This document shows, in pieces, positions 22,893-32,500 of a stretch of 64,000 nt of DNA (the first letter of the stretch is position 1; each line of letters starts with the position of its first letter). The position numbers were made by a program, and so were the translations under genes. This DNA is from Siphonodentalium dalli (lineage: Eukaryota > Mollusca > Scaphopoda > Gadilida > Siphonodentaliidae), in NCBI GenBank assembly GCA_032622095.1, contig CP136068.1, positions 58,428,025 through 58,492,024 of the forward strand. The letters are read 5' to 3'. The notes beneath the pieces are model-generated. The model saw only the letters and a list, made by a program, of their open reading frames with translations. It was not told the origin of the DNA and made no database searches.

Positions 22893-23913
22893 TATAATCA
22901 TTGTGTTTAGCAATTAATCATTGCTGCCTAATATGCCATTAATACCACAATGGTTTCCACTAAAATGAGGCAATACAATTTAATAATGTCACTGATTAGC
23001 CAAGATGAAGATTGGTCTAATTCAGAAACTGACTGCCTCAACTGCAGCAACATATATATATTGGGTTGCATTTTTGGAAATGTTCTAGTGAGTAGTAGTG
23101 CTACAAAATAGTTTTTGCTGCTTTTTCGATTCCATCCTGGTTAAGTTAGAAGATCTGCATGGACCTATGAACCTCCTGATGAACATCCCATAGTTGCAGG
23201 TTTCCATATTTACAACAATGAATTTAGTAAACAAAATAGGAGGCTGATCATGATCGTGGGATGTTTAACCCATACCTTCAACTAGTACAGTCGAAATCAT
23301 CAATCTAGAACAGAATATATATAATTGTTCACAGAAAGTGAAAATGATTGGAACGAGACGTTACATTGCATAAAACCAGAATCTATCTACTCGTGCGAAA
23401 TATTAATCTGGATTATAATTATGACAATGATTGGGTGAAAGATATTTTATGATTACATGGGTGTCCAGACAGCTTTAATGATTTAAAGCAAATCAACCAA
23501 ATGGCCCTAACTCTACAGATCAGTTGTCTGTCATCATAAATATAAACACCGTCGTATGACAAATATTTAAAGTATCAAATCAGATAGCATATGTCTATGG
23601 TCGGGTGAACGTGGGTCAATATTTCACAAATATTTCAACACAAAATAGTTCATGTGCGGCCATGCCAAATAATAGCAGCATTGTATTACTGGTGTCCTGC
23701 AGTTTAGCTCTCAGACTAATTCATTATCTTGGCAGTGACACTTAATACTGAGGAGTGCATTGCATCACTATTAGCCCAAAGCGTTTGCATTCATGATCCG
23801 CGACAATTAGGCGACAACTAAATTAACGATGCCAGCATTATCCTAAAACAACAGTAAGCCGAGTCTCAATTTTATATTCCTATAAATGATAGGATATTTT
23901 GTGTCTTTCCTCA
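22893..23913. other. No recognised gene
   Basis: AT-rich sequence. The stretch 23215-23285 (GGCTGATCATGATCG, GATGTTTAACCCATACCTT) matches 35020-35065 in part (GGCCGATCACGATCG, GATGTTTAACCCATACCTT), so an otherwise undefined dispersed repeat is present. Confidence 0.4.
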
Positions 23914-23915
23914 TA

Positions 23916-24280
23916 CCGTAAATTTCTATATATATTCACATTCTTCGATCGTTATGGATAAATGTGGGATTAAGCGCAAACGTCAGTTATGAAACCAGAT
24001 TTTAGTTGGAAGTTGTTAACTTTTGCAGAACTTAACGGTAACCGTGCTGCCGAAAGAAAGCATTCTAACGTAAATAACTTTCTTCATTTCTTCTCCCCCC
24101 AAATGTGATGTGTGAATACTTGCTCTCAATACTAACATGTACCACGGCAGTTTTTTGAAATTCCAGCATCTAAAAATGGGTGCGTCTTATACAAAGGTAT
24201 TTCACAAAAGGCAGGATTTGGGGTTGAAAAATGGGGGTGCGTCTTATACACGCATGCGACTTATACACCAAAATTTACGG
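23916..24280. mobile_element. TA-flanked mariner-type MITE
   Basis: The ends read CCGTAAATTT and AAATTTACGG, flanked by TA on both sides (23914-23915 and 24281-24282). The right half has GGTGCGTCTTATACA twice and GCGACTTATACACCAAAA. These are words typical of the widespread CCGTA...TATAAG..GCAC mariner-derived MITEs. It is 365 bp and non-coding. Confidence 0.65.
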
Positions 24281-24282
24281 TA

Positions 24283-24920
24283 GTCTGACAGCTGGGCTGC
24301 AGGATATACAATACAGCCTCTTCTGGAGTGGTGCCTGTGTTTTCAAAAGCAGCCAAAATACATCTATTCTGGTGCACATATGATCCATCATCTTCTAAAC
24401 ACTTTCATCACATGCATTTTAGGGATTTTCAAAACCGGACATCACCTCTAAGGATATAATATTCAATAGACGTTTTATAAAGTGTTCATTAATGAACATG
24501 GTTCGAAGTGGATGGGTTAATTTATTATTTTCTGCCTAGTTGAAACAGCAGTCATATTTATCTGCGTGTTGCACATTGCATAAATGAGGGACCTTGTCAA
24601 ATTACAAGCAGAAATTTCTCCGTTCAAAGACTCTGTTCTATGGTAAGGGAAATAGCGTAAAACATGGCAGAGTTTTTGTTATGTTTACTGGAGTTATAGC
24701 CAAGTTTCCGGCAGAGTTTTTGTTATGTCATAGCAGAGTTTTCCAGGGCCGCCATAATTTTTGTTTCATTAATCGGAATTACAGCAGAGTTTCCATCAAA
24801 GTATTTGAATGCATTAACATCTGAGTTTTCCCCATGAATGTATTAAAACTCTGCTTAGGGAAACACACCAGTGTTTTTATTCCCATCCATGGCAACTGAG
24901 AATTTATTCAGTCACGGCAG
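24283..24920. other. No recognised gene; half of a long-range inverted repeat
   Basis: AGGGACCTTGTCAAATTACA at 24587, continuing AGCAGAAATT, is mirrored at 30399-30428 (one mismatch in 30). Downstream, CAGAGTTTTTGTTATG occurs twice at 24666 and 24713. No gene is seen. Confidence 0.45.
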
Positions 24921-24934
24921 CTCTAAAGATATGA

Positions 24935-25243
24935 TTGATTGATTGATTGATTGGGGTTTATTGTCGCTTTAGCCACTAAGGCCATATCACGACATTGCCA
25001 GTTTTAGTGGTGGAGGAGATCCGCACACTTGCGACTAATCTAACAGTGATTTCAATGGCTGATAAACTCGTCAACCATGTGCGGCAAACCACCGACCATC
25101 GCGAGTAACTGGCAACTCCACCAGATAACGATTTCGAGTTACAAAGTCCACGATGGAAACATGTGGATTTGAACCCTTATCGCCAGCGCTGGAGGGCGAA
25201 AAGGCTTGGAGTGGTACCCCTAACCGATTGAGCCACCGAGGCC
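24935..25243 (-). mobile_element. tRNA-derived SINE
   Basis: Read on the minus strand, the 5' end GGCCTCGGTGGCTCAATCGG contains a polymerase III A box (25224-25235). GGTTCAAATCC (25165-25175) is a near-perfect B box. The element ends in AATAAACCCCAATCAATC with a CAAT tail. The flanks show a target duplication, CTCTAAAGATATGA (24921-24934) against CTCTAAAAGATATGA (25244-25258), one base apart. That is what target-primed reverse transcription gives. Length is about 309 bp. The central part has no other recognised domain. The small open frames here are shadows. Confidence 0.9.
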
Positions 25244-25284
25244 CTCTAAAAGATATGAGGTACCCCTCTGTTAACATGTTATTT

Positions 25285-25645
25285 GCATTGTTTTATAATA
25301 TTAATAATAGGTATTGTGTTATTAATTGGCAGTAATAATTAGTGATGAATGTTGTTTTTATTCCGAATCCATACTTCATATATATACATATAAATTGTGT
25401 CACATTTCACTTTACTTTCATCGCATTAAAGTACACTTTATCTGCATATTCATTTAGTTATCATTCAATTATCACTAATTGTTTAGCATATTAATGTATT
25501 TTATCAGCAATCTATTGTGCCATTTCTCACTATTTATTTATTCGTTGCATGGGGCGGACTCCCATTAAGCTCCACCCATCACCTGTCACTCATGTTACCC
25601 TGGCATATTTAAACGTCTCACTGGGTCGTGTTATTGGGTTAAATG
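25285..25645 (+). repeat. Diverged copy of the core of the 47.5 kb TIR element
   Basis: It shares order and words with 47870-48260: ATTAATTGGCAGTAA, TTCCGAATCC, CACTTTCATC, ATTCGTTGC and AAGCTCC.CCCATC. No TIR is visible at its edges. This shows that the 47.5 kb core sequence exists as a separate dispersed family. Confidence 0.6.
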
Positions 25646-25744
25646 AATTTTTAATTTAGTGCCCGCTTTGTACCTATTTGGGTCAAGTTCCAAAGAGGTC
25701 AAATGCACGCTTTAGAGCTTATAAACTCTTGACTACTGGAAGAT

Positions 25745-26100
25745 GCATTTTTCCCCAAAATTACTTGTTCCCATCTACATGTCAATATTAACATCCATGA
25801 CAAATTTCATGATGATCAGACGAATGGTACGACCTGTATCCCGTGCTAATGGATTGAATTTTGAAATCCAAGATGGCCACTGGCGGCCATTTTTTTCTCT
25901 CCAGAATAACCCCAAAATGACTCGTTCCCATCTACATGTCAATGTCAACAGCTATGACAAATTTTATGGTGATCCGACCAAAGGTACGACCTGTAGCCCG
26001 TGCTAAAGGAAATTGTTGACGCATCACACACGCACACACACACACACGGACGACAAAGCCATGGCAATAGCTCAAACTTTACAAAGTAAAGTTGAGCTAA
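25745..26100 (-). repeat. AAGATGGC-array element, 5' part inverted
   Basis: Two units (CCAAGATGGCCACTGGCGGC), then GACGCATCACACACGCACAC, GGACGACAAAGCCATGGC, and the left terminus inverted (ACAAAGTAAAGTTGAGCTAA) ending at 26098. The right terminus is missing. Confidence 0.75.
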
Positions 26101-26117
26101 TGATCAAGGAAATATTG

Positions 26118-26215
26118 GTTGATACAAAAATCGGACTTGGCACTGAAAGGGTTAAAAGCCAGTGCTTTTTCTTATACATGTACATGTGAGGCTCCCTATG
26201 GCACAGGATCTTTAA
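26118..26215 (-). repeat. Degraded TTAA-type element fragment
   Basis: AAATCGGACTTGGCACTGAAAGGGTTAA followed by a decayed hairpin copy (GCTTTTTCTTATACATGTAC...CTATGGCACAGG) matches the 40801-41641 element. Both its TIR and its hairpin are recognisable here in diverged form. Confidence 0.55.
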
Positions 26216-26284
26216 TGCTGCAGCAACGCAGACCACGTTTCATGTTTTTAGCAATACAGATAATAAGCATTGATAATTTTATGC

Positions 26285-27180
26285 TGAGCAGTGAATAGAA
26301 TGATAAAGAGAAAGGAAAGTCAAAAACTTTCAGTAAATGAATTGTATTGTGCAAATGAAATTATTTTCATTTCAAACATTTCTCCAATAAATGTGGGCTG
26401 CCGAGTATGCCGCGATGGATTGAAATTTGAAATCCAAGATGGCTGCATGCAAGTGGACCTGTTTTTTAACAAATTTCGAAACAATTGGTCAGCTTCAATC
26501 TAGAGGTCACCCCAAAGAACCATATGAAGTTTGGATCAGGGATGTGGCCTGTAGGGAGTGCCAAATGATTTTTGTCATGAAAACAATAAAATCCAAGATG
26601 CATGGCCACAATGTTTTTTAACGAAATTCAGAAAATAGCATTGGCTCCCTTCTAGAGGTCACCCTGAAGATCATTATGAAATTTGGTGACGATCGGCTGT
26701 GGCCTGTAAGTTGTGCCGAAGGATTTAGTCAAGCAAAATCCAAGATGGCCACTGTCAGCCATGTTTTTTTTTATACGAATTTTGGAAAAAAATGTTGTCT
26801 CCAATCTAGAGATTTGCTGTCTGACCTGAAGATGCATATCAAGTTTGGTGATGATTGGACGAGGGATGTGGTATGTAGGGTATGCCAAAGGATTTAGTCA
26901 TGCTAAGAGTAAAATACAAGATGCTGCAGCCGGTGACTTTGTTATTCATCGAAAATCGCTAAAATTTGATAGCTCCCATCTAGATCCTAAACATGCCTGA
27001 AAATTTTCAAAACATTTCTCCAATAATTGCGGGCTGCAGGGTGTAGCGTGGCCATTATAGTTTTTAAAGAATTTCGGAAAAAATTTATGCCTCTGTTCTA
27101 GAGGTCCCCCTGAAGATCCATATAAATATTGGTGATGATCGGATGAGGGATGCGGCCTGTATTAATATATATTTATATAT
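26285..27180 (-). repeat. AAGATGGC-array element, diverged units
   Basis: Diverged units with CCAAGATGGCTGCATGC, CCAAGATGGCCACTGTCAGC and AAATTTGGTGACGATCGG. The internal segment GAGCAGTGAATAGAATGATA at its start equals the one beside the right terminus at 6100. It fades into AT repeats at 27160-27200. Confidence 0.65.
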
Positions 27181-27282
27181 ATATTTTTAATATTTTATTT
27201 ATTTATATACTTAGTCAAATCTTCCTGAAGTTCATATGAAATCTTTAGCTCGATCATATGGTAAGTTAGGATTATAAATGAA

Positions 27283-28717
27283 AATGTCAATGACACTGTA
27301 GCTCAACTTTGTAAAGAAGGTAATTTTTTTTTGATGAGCAATGAATAGAGATTAAAAAGGAGTGTAAAAAATGAACAGTAAAGGATTTAGTCACACAGAG
27401 TAAAATCCAAGATGGTGCTGGCGGCCATGTTTTTAGGCTGAATGACCCCAAAATGACTCGTTCCCATCTATATGTTATTGTTAACATCCACGACAAATTT
27501 TATGATGATCAGACTAAAGGTACGACCTGTAGCCTGTGCTAAAGGATTTAGTCATACAAAGAGTAAAATCCAAGATGGCTGCTGGCAGCCATGTTTTTTG
27601 GCCGATTGACCCCAAAATTAATCGTTCCCATCTACATGTCAATATTAACATCCATGACAAATTTCATGATGATCAGACGAACAGTACGACCTGTAGCCCG
27701 TGCTAATGGATTGAATTTTGAAATCAAAGATGGCCACTGGCGGGTATGTTTTTTGTCCGAATGACCCCAAAATGACTCGTTCCCATCTACATGTCAATGT
27801 CAACAGCCATGACAAATTTCATGATGATCAGACTAAAGGTACGACCTGTAGCATGTGCTAAAGGATTTAGTCATACAAAGAGTAAAATCCAAGATGGCTG
27901 CTGGCGGCCATGTTTTTTGGCCGATTGACCCCAAAATTAATCGTTCCCATCTACATGTCAATATTAACATCCATGACAAATTTCATGATGATCAGACGAA
28001 CAGTACGACCTGTAGCCCGTGCTAATGGATTGAATTTTGAAATCAAAGATGGCCACTGGCGGGTATGTTTTTTGTCCGAATGACCCCAAAATGACTCGTT
28101 CCCATCTACATTCCAATTTCAACAGCCATGACAAATTTCATGATGATCAGACTAAAGGTACGACCTGTAGCCCGTGCTAAAGGATTTAGTCTTACAAAGA
28201 GTAAAATCCAAGATGGCTGCTGGCGGCCATGTTTTATGGCCGAATGACCCCCAAAATGACTCGTTCCCATCTACATGTCATTGTTAACATCAATGACAAA
28301 TTTTATGATGATCAGACTAAAGGTACGACCTGTAGCCCATGCTAAAGGATTTAGTCATACAAAGAATAAAATTCAAGATGGCTGCTGGCGGCCATGTTTT
28401 TGGGCCGAATGACCCCAAAATTACTTGTTCCCATCTACATGTCAATATTAACATCCATGACGATCGGACGAACAGTACGGCCTGTAGCCCGTGCTAATGG
28501 ATTGAAGTTTGAAATCCAACATGGCCACTGGCAGCCATGTTTTTTTTCCGAATGACCCCAAAATGAATCATTCCGGTAGATGTCAACAGCTATGACAAAT
28601 TTCATAATGATCCGATCAAAGGTACGACCTGTAGCCTGTATTGTTGATGCATCACGTACACACGGACGACAAAGCCATGGCAATAGCTCAAACTTTACAA
28701 AGTAAAGTTCAGCTAAC
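27283..28717 (-). repeat. AAGATGGC-array element, long complete copy
   Basis: Right terminus at 27283 (AAAATGTCAATGACACTGTA), left terminus at 28690-28717 (ACTTTACAAAGTAAAGTTCA). Between them lie eight to nine units. Units at 27540-27860 and 27860-28180 are nearly the same as each other over about 320 bp, which points to recent expansion of a two-unit (higher-order) block. The AAGATGGCTGCTGGCGGCCA core is best kept here. Confidence 0.85.
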
Positions 28718-29090
28718 AATATGGTTTAATATGGCTGAAGGGGTCTCTCTCACCAAATAAGTGCTGAAGGTACACAGGTTTTGAATATGTGCTGAAGGGT
28801 ATACAGGGTTTGTGATCGGCACTAGTGTAGTTACTTTGACTGTATTCATGAAAGTTGAGTTCCCCTTATATACTGGTAAAAGAAGTATACCAGTTCTAAT
28901 AAGCAATACAATAAGAATAAGCAATGTTATTGAATTTCTGAAATTGCCATGCCCACTTAGAAGGAGAAGAAAGACGTAATAAATGTCCTATTGAAATAAG
29001 AGAAGCCGACATAAAGAGCGTTTCTATTCAAGTCGCTGGGAAGTTGGAAGCCGACGGCCATGAGTGCTTGATAAATCGTGCACAACTATG
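28718..29090. other. No recognised feature
   Basis: AT-rich sequence with a short local duplication (GTGCTGAAGG..TACACAGG, twice at 28761-28805). No gene. Confidence 0.4.
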
Positions 29091-29094
29091 CATA

Positions 29095-29243
29095 CAGTGT
29101 CCATATTGTGGAGCATATATATAGCAGTGAGAGCAATGAATGATAACCAATGAACTGTGATCTACTTTAATCTGTTTAGGGCTCCACAGTGTCCATATTG
29201 TGGAGCATATATATAGCAGTGAGAGCAATGAATGATAACCAAT
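29095..29243. repeat. Direct duplication of 58 bp, 91 bp apart
   Basis: CAGTGTCCATATTGTGGAGC through GAATGATAACCAAT occurs at 29095-29152 and again at 29186-29243 without visible change. It is a young local duplication. Confidence 0.7.
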
Positions 29244-29581
29244 AAATCAGCAGACTTTCTCCACTAGGTTTAAACAAGCTGAGTTTTTTTACTTTTGTGG
29301 CCTGCGGTTTCAGCTCTAATGTCATCAGAGTTTCCGCCCTCACCACAGTTGGAGTTTTTTTTAATCTAATAACAGTTACCGCTCCAGTTGTAGTGCAGTG
29401 TCTGTCAATTTGGACGGAGTTTGACATAATTAGCACCTGCGAAAAAACTCCAGTGTGCATTTCAATTTCACAAGCCGAGACCTGATTTTTTTAGCGGACA
29501 AAAAACTTTGTTACCCTCCTCCCTATTTTCGACCCTTCTGATTGGCCCATGTCCTGTCACATGCCGGGCGACAAATCACAC

Positions 29582-30374
29582 TGTCGCCCGCTGAGCCGGG
29601 AGACATTGTTTTTGTCGCCCGCCTGATGTTATATTGCAAGAATATCTCCAAACACACACTGCAGTAACTCATCTATTTCACATAACTACGATGTACTAAA
29701 ATCATAGATCTTATATACCCCACGGATTCGCAAAACGCACCAGTTGTGGTGTTTGCTAATTTGCATATATTTAGTGAAAACTAATATTCGAACTTTTAAG
29801 TTGATACTTTTATCGGACAAGCGTTATTATATACTTTTTACATCTCGGTGATTCAATATGTTCATGTCGACATTATAGTGCAAGATTGAAAGAGTGGATC
29901 CCTTGAGGTTGGTTGGTTATAAATGTTTGCTGGTGGACAACGTAATGCATACGTTTGTCGCGAATATTGAATATGCCACATTGCAGAAGGCGATAACATA
30001 CCTTATGGCTTATTGGTTTACATTGCATGGACCGATATTGACGATTTTACCAAACGCTGATTACCAAACTCTTAACAGCTTGACTATCGTTTAAGGAACA
30101 GAAATCCTATAGGAAGATAAGTATTTACTGAAAATATACATAATCGGGGAAAATAGCACTCGTGACTCATTGCACATCGTGCGTGTGGATGGCAAGGATT
30201 GTTTTCTGTGGTATAATCGGATAACAAAACAGTTGTTGCCCTTTTTCTCGGGAGACATCAAGATTTGTCACCCGCTCGAGAACGGAATGTCTCCCTCGGA
30301 GCTGCGCTCCTTGGGAGATATTCCGTTCTCGAGCGGGTGACAAATCTCAATGTCTCCCTCGACAGCGGGCGACA
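29582..30374. mobile_element. Inverted-repeat element with TGTCGCCCGCTG ends
   Basis: TGTCGCCCGCTGAGCCGGGA, GACATTG at the left is mirrored by CAATGTCTCCCTCGACAGCG, GGCGACA at the right. Next to the right end lies a 109-bp palindrome (30250-30358) with GGGAGACAT and CCCGCTCGAGAACGGAAT in both arms. A 66-codon plus frame (29894-30094) has no recognisable family. No target duplication is clear. Confidence 0.5.
30250..30358. repeat. 109-bp palindrome
   Basis: Arms of about 53 bp with a few mismatches, closing on GGAGCTGCGCTCC. GC-rich against an AT-rich background, so it should form a strong hairpin. Confidence 0.8.
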
Positions 30375-30469
30375 ACTGTATACTGTTCTCTGGTAGAATT
30401 TCTGCTTGTAATTTGACAAGATCCCTAATTCATATTAACTAGTGTTTTATTTGGCCAAATTAAAAAATT

Positions 30470-30897
30470 AGGCAGTCAATGACTGTCTGCCTTTCTCTCT
30501 AAGGTCTCTTGTGTATGAAATGAGATCATTTGATAAAGTTCCAACAGTTGAAGATCTTGAAGTACCAGTTGCTCACCCGACTGTAAAGACGGAGAAGACT
30601 GGGACGCTGAAGACTACAATAGTCAGTACTTGTCAAATCACTTTAAAACAAGTAGTTCTAAACGGACACAGGTAGAGGGTCTTCATTGAACAGTGGGAGG
30701 GGATATATGGGGGGGGGGTGTCCACCTTGAAATTTCTAACTAACCCCAATAGATCATTGCCCATTAACTCCCAACTGGACCAAACTAAGTTACAACTAGT
30801 ACTTCAAGATCTCCAACTGTTGGAACTTTATCAAACCTTTATCAAAATATCTCATTTCATATAGAAGAGACCTTAGAGAGAAAGGCAGATAGACAAG
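30470..30897. mobile_element. Foldback element with repeat-B sequence inside
   Basis: TCTGCCTTTCTCTCTAAGGT at 30486 is mirrored at 30868-30889. The arms run on for about 90 bp (GAAATGAGAT, AAAGTTCCAACAGTTG, AGATCTTGAAGTAC). The middle has repeat-B words (GACTGGGACGCTGAAGACTA, AATAGTCAGTACTTG). The left edge carries GGCAGTCAATGACTGTC. Confidence 0.65.
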
Positions 30898-30979
30898 TGA
30901 AAGACATTACTTCTCAAATAATAATGTGGCATTAGGAATGTGAAAGAACAACATTTGTGACAGGGGTACATGTACTTAC

Positions 30980-31590
30980 TTGACCATTTAATTTGCAAGG
31001 GTAATTTTTGTTTGTGATTTTTCTCCCAGACCCCTGGACTGATTTCAACTAAATTTGGTGGGGTGAGTTGGTGTACCCTGGCGGATGTTACAACATGGTT
31101 AGATTAAAAATTAAAATTTAATCTTCATTAAAAATAAAATGGAGTAAAATCTAAAATAATTTTTTTTAGTTATGTCCCTGGCTCTGCCCACATTTGACCC
31201 AGTGACCTCATTTGAACAAATCTGAACCCCAGTCACACCCTTCATACTTCATAGTGAACTCTTCATACCAAATATGAACCCATTCGGCCTGATGGCACTT
31301 GAGAAGTCGTTTTAAGAATTAATATGGAGGGAAAGAGTTATGGCCCTGGTTCGCAACTATTTGACCAAGTGACCTCATTTGAACAAACCTGAATGCGAGT
31401 CTTTGTCTCAGGTGCAAGCCTTGAAATAGGGTGTCTGTCATTTGCAGAATGAGGTTCCCAGAGAGTGAATTTGGTGATGCTAGCCCACTATGCGGGGTAG
31501 CATCACTAAATTCACCCTCTGGGGACCTCATTCTGCAAATGACAGACACCCTATTTCAAGGCTTGCTCAGGTGAGCAAAAAAAAACTTTA
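30980..31590 (-). repeat. Dispersed repeat D, inverted, interrupted by a MITE
   Basis: Units with CATTTGACCCAGTGACCTC, then the D terminus CTCAGGTGAGC split by the insertion at 31415-31565. Read without it, the sequence gives GTCTCAGGTGAGCAAAAA, the mirror of the start at 10728. Confidence 0.65.
31415..31565. mobile_element. hAT-type hairpin MITE, 151 bp
   Basis: It is almost wholly palindromic: CAAGCCTTGAAATAGGGTGT at the left and its complement at the right, closing on GCCCACTATGCGGGG. An 8-bp duplication CTCAGGTG flanks it (31407-31414 and 31566-31573). The same family with a different 8-bp duplication is at 21687-21935, so this is a defined hAT-type family. Confidence 0.88.
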
Positions 31591-31929
31591 GCCAAACTAA
31601 ATCTTCATTCTAATCCTCAAATCGAACGTTCTATATAATTATGTTCAAATACCATGTCCAGACTTCTTTAATCCCACCATTATTACTTGACAATATACCA
31701 CTACCCACCATCTACCATTCAGCCTTATGACAGACAAAGGATTCATTAGTGTTAATCCTCATTACTGTTTTACTGCATTTGGTGGCCCATTGTTTGATAC
31801 TGCAATGCCATTAGTGCCTTTTGTAACCATTAAGTTGTATCACCTAATCAATTAGCAGATAATCATACTTTAAATTTGTTTTGGTAATTTTCAAAAAAAC
31901 TGGTCACTGGCCAATTTGGCCTGGATGAC

Positions 31930-32264
31930 AGTGTGAACCCTGCTAGCGAATATTTGAGTTTGATACTGATAGCATGTGTCTACAGGGTGAATAGGAAGAT
32001 AAGCATAGATAAAGAATATGAGTAAGATCAGATTAAAAATATTTGAGTTATTGCATTGGATAGCATATGTCTATGGAATGTGTGGGAAGGGTTAATTCTT
32101 TTTTAAACCGAATAACCAATCATTGAACATGACCCGATTACAAATATTCAAGTTATCGAGTTGGATAGTATGTGTCTACAGACAGACTGCTAAATGGATG
32201 ACGGATGGTTGATCCAGAAATCGGCATTATGTGTACCATACATGGTATTGGGTACACATAAAAA
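31930..32264 (+). repeat. Repeat F, end abutting the receptor stop codon
   Basis: It carries repeat-F words (GATAGCATATGTCTATGG, TGTCTACAGACAGAC). It ends with the family's terminal palindrome GTGTACCATACATGGTATTG, GGTACACATAAAAACTA. The same end at 37629-37659 reads GTTTACCATACTATGGTATG, GGTAAACATAAAAACTA. On the minus strand this terminus begins TAGTTTTTATG, and that TAG is the receptor's stop codon. Confidence 0.7.
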
Positions 32265-32500
32265 CTATGAAATCAGTTCAGAAACCAAGTCATTCAACTG
32301 TATACACCCATCTAATGTTAGAGACAGAAAACGCTCAGCTGCTTTCGCACTGACTGTCCGCAGTGCAGGTAGGCGCAGCAACATCTTGCCAAAACGTCGT
32401 CGATCTGCAGGGTAGTTATGTGACACATATCGACGTAGACAATCTATAAATTTACTCTGTAGGGCAGTGACTGTCTGTTTGTTCTGTATACCAGCTGCAT
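32265..32500 (-). CDS. Nuclear receptor, last coding exon (helices 9-12)
   Basis: The acceptor is TTTGCGTTTATTGCAG, giving an exon of 236 bp that starts with two bases completing a split Asp codon (intron phase 1). It encodes AAGIQNKQTVTALQ (loop and start of helix 9), RFGKMLLRLPALRTVS (helix 10, a strongly conserved nuclear receptor block), AERFLSLTLDG (helix 11), and LNDLVSELIS with the AF-2 motif LVSELI (helix 12). It stops at TAG (32265-32267). The phase-1 intron before an Asp codon here resembles the last intron of NR2F genes. The stop codon lies on the edge of a repeat-F copy, so the natural C-terminus may once have been longer. Confidence 0.93.

Noticed and set aside
24959-25277. Minus and plus frames over the SINE
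   Set aside because: Both cross the A and B boxes and the element ends. They are chance frames in a non-coding SINE.
28435-28719. CRISPR-like reading of the 190-bp array units
   Set aside because: Units are long, diverged and contiguous without unique spacers, in animal DNA; this is a tandem repeat inside mobile elements.
30470-30500. GGCAGTCAATGACTGTC at the edge of the 30.5 kb foldback as its TIR end
   Set aside because: The right side does not carry its mirror; it belongs to repeat B.
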